A DNA stretch of 64,000 nucleotides, taken from NCBI GenBank assembly GCA_000824825.2, contig LM655177.1, positions 12,575-76,574 of the forward strand. The letters run 5' to 3'. Origin of the DNA: Mesorhizobium sp. ORS 3324 (GTDB lineage Bacteria > Pseudomonadota > Alphaproteobacteria > Rhizobiales > Rhizobiaceae). The translations under genes and the position numbers were made by a program. Below are positions 7,965-17,020 of this stretch, piece after piece; position 1 is the stretch's first letter; each line of letters starts with the position of its first letter. Under the pieces are notes generated by a model, which saw only the letters and a list, made by a program, of their open reading frames with translations, was not told the DNA's origin and did no database searches.

Positions 7965-9260
7965 TTAACGACCAAGCAACGTCTCGACCGCAGCAGCGAT
8001 GCCGAAAAGATGCCGGTCATACCCATGCCTCGCCACCAGCATCAGTCCGGCCGGCAGCCTCGTGCCTGGCATAGGCAGCGAGATCGCGCATAAATCGAAC
8101 TGGTTGGCGACCTGGGTGTTGCGCAGGAGCAGGCCTTCCGTGTGGTCTCGAAGCTCTTCATCGCCGGCCATCGCCGCGATCGACGGCGCGACCATCGGCG
8201 TGGTCGGCAATGCAAGTACATCGACCGCCCGCAGCCGTTCCTCCATTGCTGCGACCAGCTCCGTGCGGCGGCGGATCGTCCGGATATAGACGGACGCGGG
8301 AACCGTCAGCGCGCGCGACAAGGGCCCGCTGACATGCGGATCGACGGGCGCCGAGGCGCCGGCCGCCAGCCAGTCGGCATGCACTTCGGCGCCTTCCATT
8401 GCGGCGATCGAGGCGCGCGTGGTTGCCGCGCGCATCTCGGCGATGAGGTCGTCGATCGGCAAATCGGCGCCGCGCGCGCCAGCCTGCTCCATCTGGCTGG
8501 TGCACGCCTCGAAAGCCGCAGCGACCTCGGCCTGTGTGTCGCCGAAGAGTCGACCACGCGGAATGCCTATGCGCAGGCCAGCGAGCGAAGTCGGCTGGAG
8601 AGCCGTCGGTTCCTCCCCCGCCATGATCGCGTCGGCGACCGCGCAGTCGGCCACGCTGCGAGCAAGCGGGCCGATCGAATCCAGAGTCGCCGACAGGGGA
8701 AAGGCGCCGGCCAGAGGCACGCGCCGTGCCGTCGGCTTGAAGCCGACAACGCCGTTGAGCGAGGCCGGAATGCGCACCGAGCCGCCTGTGTCCGAGCCGA
8801 TCGAGATGTCGCTGCTGCCCTCGGCAACCGCAACCGCCGCACCCGACGACGAGCCGCCGGCAATCAAGCTGCCGTCCGCGGCATTGCCCGGCGTGCCGTA
8901 ATGCAGATTGTCGCCGATCGCGGTGAAGGCGAACTCGGTCATGTTGGTCTTGCCGAGGATCACCGCTCCCGCCTGGCGCAGCCGGCGCAGGATCGCCGCG
9001 TCCCGCGCGGCAGGCTCGGCACCGGCGCGGATCAGCGAGCCGGCCCGGGTCGGCTCGCCGGCGATATCGAACAGATCCTTGATCGAGACGATCCTGCCAT
9101 CGAGAGGCCCGAGGCTCACACCCGCCTTCCGCCGGGCGTCGGCCGCGTCGGCAGCCGCGCGCGCCGCCTCGCTATAGAGCTTGGTGTAGACCTTCTCGTC
9201 GGCGGCACGGTTCGCCAGGCGCGACAGGACAGCTTCGAGGCGATCGCGGGCGGTTTGCAT
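7965..9260 (-). CDS. Amidase (amidase-signature family)
   Basis: A 431-aa amidase-signature hydrolase. With the start at 9260 (MQTARDRLEA) the triad is Lys61 (VSIKDLF), cis-Ser137 (AGGSSSG) and Ser161 (SDTGGSVRIP); the 24-residue gap between the two serines is standard. The earlier ATG at 9302 is also open but has no clear ribosome site, and neither start is strongly supported. The gene stands alone, convergent with the operon ending at 7861. The family hydrolyses amides very broadly, so the substrate is open. The short downstream gap (7862-7964) shows nothing further. Confidence 0.85.
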   Translation of the reverse strand: MQTARDRLEAVLSRLANRAADEKVYTKLYSEAARAAADAADARRKAGVSLGPLDGRIVSIKDLFDIAGEPTRAGSLIRAGAEPAARDAAILRRLRQAGAVILGKTNMTEFAFTAIGDNLHYGTPGNAADGSLIAGGSSSGAAVAVAEGSSDISIGSDTGGSVRIPASLNGVVGFKPTARRVPLAGAFPLSATLDSIGPLARSVADCAVADAIMAGEEPTALQPTSLAGLRIGIPRGRLFGDTQAEVAAAFEACTSQMEQAGARGADLPIDDLIAEMRAATTRASIAAMEGAEVHADWLAAGASAPVDPHVSGPLSRALTVPASVYIRTIRRRTELVAAMEERLRAVDVLALPTTPMVAPSIAAMAGDEELRDHTEGLLLRNTQVANQFDLCAISLPMPGTRLPAGLMLVARHGYDRHLFGIAAAVETLLGR

Positions 9261-9375
9261 GTCGATGTCGGACTCCAGGAGGATCGAACGTCTATAAGGC
9301 ATAGGCCGGCTAGGCCTGCGGAGAGATAACCCGGCAAGCGTGCCTTTGCACCTGCCGAAGCGAGGGAAAAAGCCG

Positions 9376-9723
9376 ATGCACTACAAAGGCAGTTGCCACT
9401 GCGGCAAGGTGGCATTCGAGGTCGATGGCGAGCTTGGCGGCGCCGTTCGCTGCAATTGCTCGATCTGCGTGCGAAAGGGCGCGCTGCTGTGGGCCGTGCC
9501 GCATGGCAGCCTGCGCCTGGACGCCTGGGGCGACGACCTCGGCCGCTACACTTTCGGCAAGGGCTCGATCGCGCATCGCTTCTGCCGGACCTGCGGCATA
9601 CATCCCTTCGCCGAGGATGTCAGCCAGGGCAGCGAGCGCAGCGCCTATGTCAACGTCAACTGCCTCGAGAACATAGATCTTGCCGCGGTGCAAGTGTTCG
9701 ATTTCGACGGCCGCTCGGCGTGA
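9376..9723 (+). CDS. GFA family (glutathione-dependent formaldehyde-activating-like) zinc protein
   Basis: A 115-aa GFA/CENP-V fold protein. The zinc-binding cysteines are visible in order: CHCG near the N-terminus, CNCSIC, and FCRTCG near the middle. The start at 9376 (MHYKGSCHCG) has GAGGG eight to nine bases upstream; the 12 codons before it are rejected. Many family members are small zinc proteins of unknown role, and the formaldehyde link is only established for Gfa itself. It is divergent from the amidase. Confidence 0.85.
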   Translation: MHYKGSCHCGKVAFEVDGELGGAVRCNCSICVRKGALLWAVPHGSLRLDAWGDDLGRYTFGKGSIAHRFCRTCGIHPFAEDVSQGSERSAYVNVNCLENIDLAAVQVFDFDGRSA

Positions 9724-9798
9724 GCGGCCATCCCAACGGTATCGGCCCGAAATCCCTGAAGGTTCCGGGCCGATTCGAAAAAGGGCACCGGCTTCTTG

Positions 9799-10302
9799 CT
9801 ATTCAGCCTGTCTCGGTCCTGCGGCAAAGGTCACGAGAGCCGCAACCAGCGTCGCTACGGCGCCGTAGGCGAAGGCGCTCGCCACGCCGGCATGGTCGAC
9901 CAGCAGGCCGCCGAACACAGGGCCCAGCGCGATCGCCACCTGGAAGGTCGCGACCATCAGACCACCGGCGATCTCGGCCTGGTCGGGTGCGGCGCGCACC
10001 AGCCAGGTCTGCAGCCCGACCGGCACCGCGCCGAAGGCGAAGCCCCAGGCGGCGACTGCGGTTGCCGCGATCACCGGCGAGGCGCCGAGGGTGAGCAGGC
10101 CAAGCGCCGACAGCGCGATCAGCAGCGGCGCCAGCGCCACCGCAAGCTTCAGGTTGCGCTCGGCCAGGAAGGCGCCGGCGAAATTGCCGAAGAAGCCGCC
10201 GATGCCATAGGCGAGCAGCACCAGCGAGATAGTCGCGATCGGCATCACCGGCACCGTCTCCAGGAACGGCCGCATGCGCAACGCCGCGGACAGCGAGAAC
10301 AA
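9799..10302 (-). pseudogene. Truncated MFS transporter (C-terminal half only)
   Basis: This frame encodes about 167 residues equal to the second half of a 12-helix DHA1-type MFS transporter. Helix-like segments run from about RMRPFLETV through GIGGFFGNFAGAF, VAAWGFAFGAVPVG and VAIALGPVFGGLLVDHAG to the C-terminus. A full protein would be about 390-400 aa. Upstream the frame continues only to an in-frame TGA at 10363-10365, with no first half on either side, and the only initiator is a TTG at 10302 without a ribosome site. The 5' half seems lost where it meets the cytochrome c gene. Confidence 0.7.
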
Positions 10303-10420
10303 TCCAGGCGCCTGAACCGGTCCGGTTCCCGTGGAGGAATTGCCAATCCTTTGGACGACGCGTCATTCTCCGCCGGCTGAGGCTGCGCCGATCGACGGCC
10401 CTTCTGCAAGCCCGGCACAG

Positions 10421-10993
10421 CTATTTGTGAGACGCAGCCGCTGCATGGTCTTCACCTTCAGCATGATGATGTCCCCCACCTTCAGAGGCTTCGGTGATCT
10501 TCTCGTATTCGGATAGCGACATCTTCGGAAGACGACGAACGAACGCCACCATCGCCCATAGCTCTTCCTGGTTGTGCGTTGAACCAAACGCGGGCATCCC
10601 GGTCATCTTTATGCCGTTTTGCAGGACCCAATAGAGCTCGGCATCATCCAAGGTGGCAGCGGCTCTTGTAAGGTCCGGCGGCTGGGGCTGCATGTCCTTG
10701 GCGAACTCCGCCCGGGAAATTCCCGGGCCACCATGACAGGCGACGCAGCCTTCTTCCTTGAAGTGAAGGCCGCCAGTGTGGATCATCTCGGGATCGTCAA
10801 GCGATCGGGCCAGGCTGACATTGTGGCCGGCGTGGCGTTCAATAGAATTGATCCGGATTGTCTCAAGCGACCAGCGGATGACGTTCGCGTCCTGCTCGCT
10901 GGCGGCGACATTGTAGAATCCGAAATAGGCGTAGCTTGCCAATCCGATGACGATTGCAATCAGGACAACAGCGATCGCAGCCAGGGTTCGCAC
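10421..10993 (-). CDS. Membrane-anchored c-type cytochrome
   Basis: A 190-aa protein with an N-terminal membrane anchor (about residues 3-26, AAIAVVLIAIVIGL), one haem site CVACH, and a likely axial Met in GMPAFG. This is the class of small single-haem cytochromes that pass electrons to oxidases or periplasmic dehydrogenases. The tail is His-rich (GGGHHHAEGEDHAAAASHK), which might bind metal. The start is GTG at 10993, six bases after GGGAG. Base composition looks less GC-rich than the neighbours. It lies beside a truncated MFS gene and a 372-base gap with recombination-like motifs, so this stretch may be acquired or rearranged. No partner enzyme is adjacent. Confidence 0.83.
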   Translation of the reverse strand: MRTLAAIAVVLIAIVIGLASYAYFGFYNVAASEQDANVIRWSLETIRINSIERHAGHNVSLARSLDDPEMIHTGGLHFKEEGCVACHGGPGISRAEFAKDMQPQPPDLTRAAATLDDAELYWVLQNGIKMTGMPAFGSTHNQEELWAMVAFVRRLPKMSLSEYEKITEASEGGGHHHAEGEDHAAAASHK

Positions 10994-11365
10994 GGTTTAC
11001 TCCCGTGGCGGCAGGCATTATCGCGTATGCCCACCGTCTGCCAAAGTGAACGCCTGGAGCCGCCAAATTATTCCGCGGCTTATCATCGCGAAATCACGAG
11101 CCGCGTAGCCGAGACCAACGCGGTGGCAGTCCGGCTGGCGTGTCAGTCAGAGTATCAAATCGGGATCCCTATTGGGTACGCCCCTGCTGGTGGACAGATC
11201 GGGCGAGGAAGCGCTGCGTGGCCAGGCCGAACGCCATGACATGTCGCGAAACCGCATCCGAGGCGCGGCGAAGCAGCCGGCCCACATAATCCCGTGCTCC
11301 GCATAATTCGGCTTATGTCGAGTTCAACATAAGTCAAAAACCGTCACGATTTTCGGGGCCATGCC
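10994..11365. other. Non-coding gap with CATAA-type repeats
   Basis: No convincing gene is present. From 11284 to 11333 there are repeated CATAAT/CTTATG motifs: CACATAATCCCG, GCATAATTCGG, GCTTATGTCGAG and AACATAAG. These include an inverted pair CTTATGT/ACATAAG at 11312-11318 and 11327-11333. They resemble, from memory, the ends of tyrosine-recombinase elements in rhizobia. No recombinase gene is seen. Confidence 0.4.
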
Positions 11366-12451
11366 CTATCCGGCGTGCCGCAGGCTCACTCCGCTGCCCT
11401 TGTCGAACATCACGACCTTGTCCGGGTTCCAGGCAAAGCGGACGGGCTGCTCGATCTCGACGGCGGTCCTCGCCGGCACGGTGGCTCTCAGCATTGTCTC
11501 GCCGACCCTCAGCGTCACGATCTTCTCGACGCCGTGGTTCTCGACATCGTGGACCTTGGCCTCCACAGGCGCGCCGCCTTCCAGGTAGACGTCCTCCGGA
11601 CGGATGCCGAAGACGAGCGGGCGACCGTCGGTCGCACCGCCCGTCTTGGCTCCCCCGCTAACCGGCAATTCGAAACTCGTCGGCGCCATCACCGCGCGGT
11701 CATCGACCAGCTTGCCGTCGATGAGGTTCATCGGCGGCGAGCCGACGAAGCTCGCGACATAGGTGTCGCGCGGATTGTTGTAGATCTCCTGCGGCGAGCC
11801 GGTCTGTACGATGCGGCCGTGGTTGAGCACGCCGACCTTGTCGCCCATCGACATCGCTTCGATCTGGTCATGGGTGACGAACAGGAAGGTGGCGCCGAGC
11901 TGCATTTGCAGGTTCTTCAATTCGGTGCGCAGCGCCTCGCGCAGCTTGGCATCGAGCGCCGACAGCGGCTCGTCCATCAGGAACACGCGCGGCTTGCGCA
12001 CGATCGCCCGGCCGATCGAGACGCGCTGCATCTCGCCGCCGGAAAGCCGGTCGGTCTTGCGGTCGAGCAGGTGCTCGATGCGAAGCGTGCGGGCGGCCCG
12101 CGCGACGCGGTCCTTGATCTCGGCATCCGGCAGCCGCCGGATCTTCGGCTTCAGCGGGAATTCGAGGTTCTCGCGCACGGTATAGCGCGGATAGAGCGAG
12201 TATTGCTGCAGCACCAGCGCCACGTCGCGCTCGGCCGCGCCCCAGCTGGCGACGTCGACGCCGTCGATGAACACCTGTCCTTCGGTCGGCTTCTCCAGTC
12301 CCGCGATCAGGCGCAGCGTTGTCGTCTTGCCGGCGCCGGTCTCGCCGAGCAGCACGAAGAACTCGCCGTCGGCGATCTCCAGGTTGAGGCCGGTCAGCGC
12401 GGTGTGGCCGCCGAACTTCTTGGTGATGTTCTTCAGTTCGATATGGGCCAT
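11366..12451 (-). CDS. Sugar ABC transporter ATP-binding protein (MalK/UgpC type), second copy
   Basis: A 361-aa CUT1 ATPase. Walker A is GETGAGKTTT, the Q-loop is LVLQQYSLYP, the signature is LSGGEMQR, Walker B is VFLMDEPLSALD and the switch His is in VTHDQ. The C-terminal 120 residues form the MalK-type regulatory/OB domain. It is the last gene of the operon 17020-11366; its ATG overlaps the upstream TAA by one base. With the first ATPase (12451-13557) it probably forms a heterodimer energising the permeases at 13772 and 14732, an arrangement also known for the rhizobial glycerol importer GlpST. The substrate is unknown, probably a sugar, polyol or glycoside. Confidence 0.92.
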   Translation of the reverse strand: MAHIELKNITKKFGGHTALTGLNLEIADGEFFVLLGETGAGKTTTLRLIAGLEKPTEGQVFIDGVDVASWGAAERDVALVLQQYSLYPRYTVRENLEFPLKPKIRRLPDAEIKDRVARAARTLRIEHLLDRKTDRLSGGEMQRVSIGRAIVRKPRVFLMDEPLSALDAKLREALRTELKNLQMQLGATFLFVTHDQIEAMSMGDKVGVLNHGRIVQTGSPQEIYNNPRDTYVASFVGSPPMNLIDGKLVDDRAVMAPTSFELPVSGGAKTGGATDGRPLVFGIRPEDVYLEGGAPVEAKVHDVENHGVEKIVTLRVGETMLRATVPARTAVEIEQPVRFAWNPDKVVMFDKGSGVSLRHAG

Positions 12452-13557
12452 TACAGCCTTACTCCGAGTGACTTGCCGCTTGCCGTGTCGAAGAAATGCG
12501 CCTGCTCCGGATCGATGCGGGCGTGGACCTTCTCGCCTGGGCCCGAGACGTAGCCGGCCTTTGTACGAGCGCGCAGCATCTTGGAGCCGACCTGGAGGTC
12601 GACGATGTCGAAGGAGCCGAGCGGCTCGATGATGTGCGCCTCGACCGGCAGATACCCCGGTGCGGCGTCGCGCCGGACAAGCACGCCCTCCGGGCGAATG
12701 CCGAGCGTCAGGCCGCCATTGGCGGCGTGCCCGTTGAGCTTGGAGAGCAGCGCGCGCGGGAATTCGAAACCTGCTGCGGCATCGCCGACCGTGACGGTGG
12801 CGGCTCCGGCCTGGTCGGTGACGCTTGCCTCGGCGATGTTCATCACCGGGCTGCCGACGAATTGCGCCACGAACAGGTTCGCCGGATGCGAATAGACCTC
12901 GTCCGGCGTGCCGACCTGCTGGATGAAGCCCTCATGCATGATGACGATGCGGTCGGCCAGACTCATCGCCTCGATCTGGTCGTGGGTGACATAGATCGTG
13001 GTCGAGCCCTGCTTGACGTGCAGGCGCTTGATCTCGGCCCGCATCTCCTCGCGCAGCTTGGCGTCCAGCGCGCCGATCGGCTCGTCCATCAGCATCGCCT
13101 TCGGCCGCCGCACCAGCGCGCGGCCGATCGCCACCCGCTGCATGTCGCCGCCCGACAGCGCCGACGGCCTCTTGTCGAGCAGGTCCGTGATCCACAACAC
13201 CCTTGCGATCTCGCGCACCGACTTGTCGACCTCGCCGCTGCTCATGCGCGTCGCGCGCAGCGGAAAGGCGATGTTCTCGAACACCGTCATGTGCGGGTAG
13301 AGCGAGAAGGACTGGAACACCATGGCGATGTCGCGGTCGGCGGCCTTGAGGTGCTGCACGGCCTTGCCGTCGATCAGGATGTCGCCCTGGTCGATCGTCT
13401 CCAGCCCCGCTATCGCGCGCAGCGTCGTGGTCTTGCCGCAGCCCGACTGTCCGAGCAGCACGATAAACTCGTTGTCGGCGATGGCGAGGTTCAAATTGTG
13501 GATGACCTGGACGGCGCCGAAGAATTTCTCGATGCCGCGTAGTTCGATCTGCGTCAC
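12451..13557 (-). CDS. Sugar ABC transporter ATP-binding protein (MalK/UgpC type), first copy
   Basis: A 368-aa CUT1 ATPase with Walker A GQSGCGKTTT, Q-loop MVFQSFSLYP, signature LSGGDMQR, Walker B AMLMDEPIGALD and switch VTHDQ, then a C-terminal regulatory domain. The start is GTG at 13557, overlapping the stop of the small membrane gene by the GTGA arrangement and preceded by GAGGGAGC; the longer frame to 13689 is rejected. It pairs with the second ATPase downstream. Both nucleotide sites look intact, so this is not a case of one degenerate partner. Confidence 0.92.
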   Translation of the reverse strand: MTQIELRGIEKFFGAVQVIHNLNLAIADNEFIVLLGQSGCGKTTTLRAIAGLETIDQGDILIDGKAVQHLKAADRDIAMVFQSFSLYPHMTVFENIAFPLRATRMSSGEVDKSVREIARVLWITDLLDKRPSALSGGDMQRVAIGRALVRRPKAMLMDEPIGALDAKLREEMRAEIKRLHVKQGSTTIYVTHDQIEAMSLADRIVIMHEGFIQQVGTPDEVYSHPANLFVAQFVGSPVMNIAEASVTDQAGAATVTVGDAAAGFEFPRALLSKLNGHAANGGLTLGIRPEGVLVRRDAAPGYLPVEAHIIEPLGSFDIVDLQVGSKMLRARTKAGYVSGPGEKVHARIDPEQAHFFDTASGKSLGVRL

Positions 13558-13775
13558 TGCCGGGCTCCCTCGTGCGCCGCGGCGCCGGTTTCCTCGCTGC
13601 GCTCCGGCGCAATCTTCGACGTGATGTTGAAGCCGATCAGCCCGATCAGGATGATCGTCACGCCGTAGGAATGCAGGCCGAGACTCCATGGCTGGCAGAG
13701 CGCGACGATGCCGAGCACCATGAGGATCTGCGACGCCGGCAAAAGGTATTTCTCATTGACCGCGCGAAAGCTCAT
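13554..13775 (-). CDS. Small two-helix membrane protein in a sugar ABC operon
   Basis: A 73-aa protein with two predicted membrane segments (about LPASQILMVLGIVALC and YGVTIILIGLIGFNI) and a polar tail. Its ATG overlaps the permease stop (ATGA) and its stop overlaps the ATPase GTG (GTGA), so it is tightly coupled and almost certainly expressed. I do not recognise a named family. A small membrane protein also occurs in the rhizobial glycerol importer operon, but I see no clear similarity to it. It may be an accessory subunit of the importer. Confidence 0.75.
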   Translation of the reverse strand: MSFRAVNEKYLLPASQILMVLGIVALCQPWSLGLHSYGVTIILIGLIGFNITSKIAPERSEETGAAAHEGARQ

Positions 13776-14728
13776 TTGCGGATCGCTCCGAAAGTCACGC
13801 CGCGAAGCAGGTGGTTGCGCAGCAGGAAGGTGAAGATGGCGACCGGCAGCAGGAACAGGAAGGTGCCTGCCGCGATCGTCGTCCAGTCCGGCAAGCCGGA
13901 GCCGATCTGGCTCGGGATGAAGGGCGGTGCCGTCTGGGCGCGCCGGTTGGTCATGATCAGCGCGAAGGCATATTCGTTCCAGGCGGTGATGAAGCAGAAC
14001 ACGGCGGTGGCGGCGATGCCGGTCGCCGCTTCCGGCAGCACGATCTTGAAGAAGGCCTGCATGCGCGTGTAGCCGTCGACGAGCGCTGCCTCCTCATACT
14101 CCTTCGGGATCTCGTCCATGAAGCCCTTCATCAGCCAGACCGAGAAGGACAGGTTGAAGGCGACGTAGAGGATGATCAGGCCGATATGCGAATCGTTGAG
14201 GCCGACCGCCCGGTACATCAGGAACATCGGGATGGCGACCACCACCGGCGGCAGCATGCGCGTCGACAATATGAAGAACAGAAGATCCGCCTCGCCGGCG
14301 ATCTTGAAGCGCGAGAAGCCGTAGGCGGTGAAGGTTCCCATGCCGACGGCAAGCACGGTGCTGACGATCGCCACGATCAGGCTGTTCGTGAACCGGTCGG
14401 GATACTGCGAGAGCTGAACGTCGGTGCCGACCTTCAGCACCCGCTCGCCCCCGTCATAGATGCGCTTTTCCCACCAGGGCGCGGCTTCATAGGCTTGCGG
14501 GTCGACGGTCTTCTGCATCTGCACGCGCTTGGTGAAGAGCCGAACGAACGGCGTCACCTCGGGCTGGAAGAGCACGGTGGGCGGCACGCTGACGGCGAGG
14601 TCCTTCGGCTTGAATGCCGTGGAGGCGATCCAGTAGATCGGCGCCAGGAAGATCAGCGTCGCGATCAGCACCGCGACGATTGCGGCGCGGTTGAGCACGA
14701 TCTCGGAAGAAGTGCGGACGGCGGCCAT
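13772..14728 (-). CDS. Sugar ABC transporter permease (MalG type)
   Basis: A 318-aa inner-membrane permease with a first helix near residues 15-35 and the EAA loop EYEEAALVDGYTRMQAFFKIVLP near residue 220, which docks the ATPase. A periplasmic region between helix 1 and helix 2 (about residues 40-110) is longer than in many MalG proteins. It starts three bases after the upstream permease stop. It forms the translocation pore with the MalF-type partner at 14732-15637. Confidence 0.9.
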   Translation of the reverse strand: MAAVRTSSEIVLNRAAIVAVLIATLIFLAPIYWIASTAFKPKDLAVSVPPTVLFQPEVTPFVRLFTKRVQMQKTVDPQAYEAAPWWEKRIYDGGERVLKVGTDVQLSQYPDRFTNSLIVAIVSTVLAVGMGTFTAYGFSRFKIAGEADLLFFILSTRMLPPVVVAIPMFLMYRAVGLNDSHIGLIILYVAFNLSFSVWLMKGFMDEIPKEYEEAALVDGYTRMQAFFKIVLPEAATGIAATAVFCFITAWNEYAFALIMTNRRAQTAPPFIPSQIGSGLPDWTTIAAGTFLFLLPVAIFTFLLRNHLLRGVTFGAIRK

Positions 14729-14731
14729 CTG

Positions 14732-15637
14732 TCAGCGCTCCTTCACCTTGTTGAGATACTTCACGTAGAGGTTGGTGATGGCCAGCACCATGATCAGCAC
14801 GATGTAGGCCAGCGCGCAGGACTTGCCGGTGTCCCACTGCTGGAAGGCCTGCTTGTAGAGCCGGATGGCAATCAGCTCCGCGGTCGGCTGCGTCGTCATC
14901 GTGTAGGCGATGTCGAAGGTCTTGAAGGCTTCCATGGTGCGGAAGATCAGCGCGATAAGCAGGATCGGCGAGACCAGCGGCAGAGTGATGCGGGTGAAGG
15001 TGTACCACCAGCTCGCGCGATCGATCGCGGCGGCCTCGTAGAGGTGCTGCGGCACCGCCGACAGGCCGGCGAGCGAGAGCAGCATGACGAAGGGCGACCA
15101 CATCCAGATGTCGGTGATCGCGACTGCGTAGAGCGCGCTGTCGGGATTGGAGAGCCAGGCGAAGTCGCCCAGGCCGAAGACGTAGTTGATCGGGCCCCAG
15201 GACGGGCTGTAGAGCAGCTGCCAGAACAGACCGACGACCGCTGCCGACATCATCATCGGCAACAGCAGCAGTGTTGTGATCAGGCCCTTCATCGGGAAGC
15301 TGCGGTTGAGCAGAAGCGCAAGGCCGAAGCCGACGAACATCTGGCCGGCCACCGAAACGATGACGTATTTCGCCGTGATGATGAAGTTCGACCAGATGTG
15401 GTCGTCGCTGAGCAGCTCGCGATAGTTCTGCAGGCCGACGAACTGCCACGGCTCGCTGCGGTTGGCGGCGAAATTGGTGAAGGAATAGCCGAGCGAATAG
15501 ATCAGCGGGAAAATATTGAAGACGATCAGGAAAACCAGCGTCGGGATGATGAACAGGTTGCGGATGGTCAAATCCGACCACCCGCGAGCGGCGGCCCTGG
15601 ACGCAGGATCAAGATGGGTGAGGGCTACCGAAGCCAA
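14732..15637 (-). CDS. Sugar ABC transporter permease (MalF type)
   Basis: A 301-aa permease with about six helices, the first at FIIPTLVFLIVFNIFPLIYS, and the EAA-loop text LYEAAAIDRASWWYTFTRITLP. The initiator is TTG at 15637, seven bases after AGGGAGAA; no early ATG exists. It lies after a stem-loop that separates it from the binding-protein gene, so expression is probably lower than that of the binding protein. Confidence 0.9.
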   Translation of the reverse strand: MASVALTHLDPASRAAARGWSDLTIRNLFIIPTLVFLIVFNIFPLIYSLGYSFTNFAANRSEPWQFVGLQNYRELLSDDHIWSNFIITAKYVIVSVAGQMFVGFGLALLLNRSFPMKGLITTLLLLPMMMSAAVVGLFWQLLYSPSWGPINYVFGLGDFAWLSNPDSALYAVAITDIWMWSPFVMLLSLAGLSAVPQHLYEAAAIDRASWWYTFTRITLPLVSPILLIALIFRTMEAFKTFDIAYTMTTQPTAELIAIRLYKQAFQQWDTGKSCALAYIVLIMVLAITNLYVKYLNKVKER

Positions 15638-15658
15638 CGGTCGTTCTCCCTGAAACAG

Positions 15659-15691
15659 GAATGCCGGAGGGGAAGCCCTCCTCCGGCATTC
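15659..15691 (-). promoter_or_regulatory. Intercistronic stem-loop after binding-protein gene
   Basis: A perfect 12-bp stem (GAATGCCGGAGG / CCTCCGGCATTC) with a 9-base loop lies between the binding-protein stop (15704) and the permease start (15637). No U-run follows, so it is more likely an mRNA-stabilising or attenuating hairpin than a full terminator. Confidence 0.7.
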
Positions 15692-15703
15692 TGACTGCGA
15701 TGC

Positions 15704-17020
15704 TTACTTGTAGCGATTGTACTTGGTGAACGTTGCCTTCCAGTCGGAGGCGGTCTTGTCGAGCGCTTCCTGGGCGGTGCCCTTGCCGCCGACCACGAAC
15801 GGGTAGATGTTCTGGTTCAGCTGGTCGAGCACCTCGGCATATTCAGGCGTGGCCCAGAAGTCCTTGACCATGAACATCGTGTCGTAGAACGCCTTGTTGT
15901 AAGGCGTGGCGTTCTGGAAGGCTTCCGACTTCAGCACGGCCTGGCTGCAGGTGTAGCCGCCGAGCTCGGCCCACTTCTTCTGGGTTTCATCCTTGATGAA
16001 CCACTCGAGGAACTTCATCGCCTCGTCCTTGTTCTTCGAGTAGGAGACGACGGAGATGCCCTGACCGCCGAGAGCGGCGAAACGCTTGCCGTCCGGGCCG
16101 GCCGGATTGGCGAAGAAGCCGGTGACGTCGGCATAGGGGTTGGTGGCCTTGTTCACCAGCGGCGGGAAGAAGGCGAAGAAGTTCATGCTCATCGCGGCGA
16201 GGCCGCCGGTGATCGCCTGGTTGTCCTCCACGAAGAAGGTCTTGCCCCAGCCGGGAGGCGTGAACTTGTAGAGTTCCTTGTACATGTCGAGGCCGGCGGC
16301 GGCCTGCTTCGAATTGGTGATGCCGTCGACCTTGTAGGTCGCGTAGTCGCCGAGATCGCCGCCATAGCTGAAGATGGCGCTTTCGACGCCCATCGCCATC
16401 GCGTCATAGGAATTGTCGGTGTAGATCGCGATGCCGTATCGCTTCTGATCCGGGCGGTGGAAGAACTCGGCGATGTCGCGCAACTGCGCGTAGGTCTTTG
16501 GCACGTCGAGGTCGTAGCCGTACTTCGCCTTGAAGGCTTCCTTCTCCTTCGGGTCCTCGAACCAGTCCTTGCGGTAGGACCAGCCGATGGCGTCGCCTTC
16601 CAGCGGGATCGCCCAGTACTTGCCGGAACCACCGGGATATTCGGCGTAGTATTTGATGGTCGCGGGCGCCATCACATCGCCGAGCTTGTGCTTGTTGAAG
16701 AAGTCGGTCAGGTCGACATAGTGGCCCTGCGTCGAGCCGGCGCCGAGCCATTGCGAGTCGCCGACCACCATGTCGTAGGCGTCGCCATGCGCGTTGAATT
16801 CGGTGAAGGCCTTGGTCTGGAAGTCCGGCCAGGGCGTGGTCTGTACCGTGACCTTCACGCCGGTCTCGGCCGTGTAGTCATTGACGAGCTCCTGCAGATA
16901 GTTCGCCGGATCCCATTCCGCCCAGAATATGGTGAGTTCCTTGTCCTGCGCGCGGACTGATGTCCCGCAGGCAAGCGCCAGCCCGATACCAGCAATCACG
17001 CTGGTCACTATCTTGCGCAT
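15704..17020 (-). CDS. Sugar ABC transporter substrate-binding protein (family 1)
   Basis: A 438-aa periplasmic binding protein with a Sec signal peptide (MRKIVTSVIAGIGLALACGTSVRA, cleavage near VRAQ). The mature part begins KELTIFWAEWDPANYLQ, typical of family 1 extracellular binding proteins; many aromatic residues (YWAIPLEGD, GWSYRKDW) suit sugar stacking. The ATG at 17020 follows GGGAGGAAAA. It leads the importer operon 17020-11366. Two FadR-type operators lie upstream at 17181-17199 and 17357-17375, linking it to the sugar catabolic locus at 175-7861. Confidence 0.92.
   Translation of the reverse strand: MRKIVTSVIAGIGLALACGTSVRAQDKELTIFWAEWDPANYLQELVNDYTAETGVKVTVQTTPWPDFQTKAFTEFNAHGDAYDMVVGDSQWLGAGSTQGHYVDLTDFFNKHKLGDVMAPATIKYYAEYPGGSGKYWAIPLEGDAIGWSYRKDWFEDPKEKEAFKAKYGYDLDVPKTYAQLRDIAEFFHRPDQKRYGIAIYTDNSYDAMAMGVESAIFSYGGDLGDYATYKVDGITNSKQAAAGLDMYKELYKFTPPGWGKTFFVEDNQAITGGLAAMSMNFFAFFPPLVNKATNPYADVTGFFANPAGPDGKRFAALGGQGISVVSYSKNKDEAMKFLEWFIKDETQKKWAELGGYTCSQAVLKSEAFQNATPYNKAFYDTMFMVKDFWATPEYAEVLDQLNQNIYPFVVGGKGTAQEALDKTASDWKATFTKYNRYK

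Noticed and set aside
13811..15694. A 627-codon plus-strand frame opposite the sugar permeases
   Set aside because: Rich in Arg, His, Gln and Asp with no domain sense; it mirrors two clear permease genes on the other strand.
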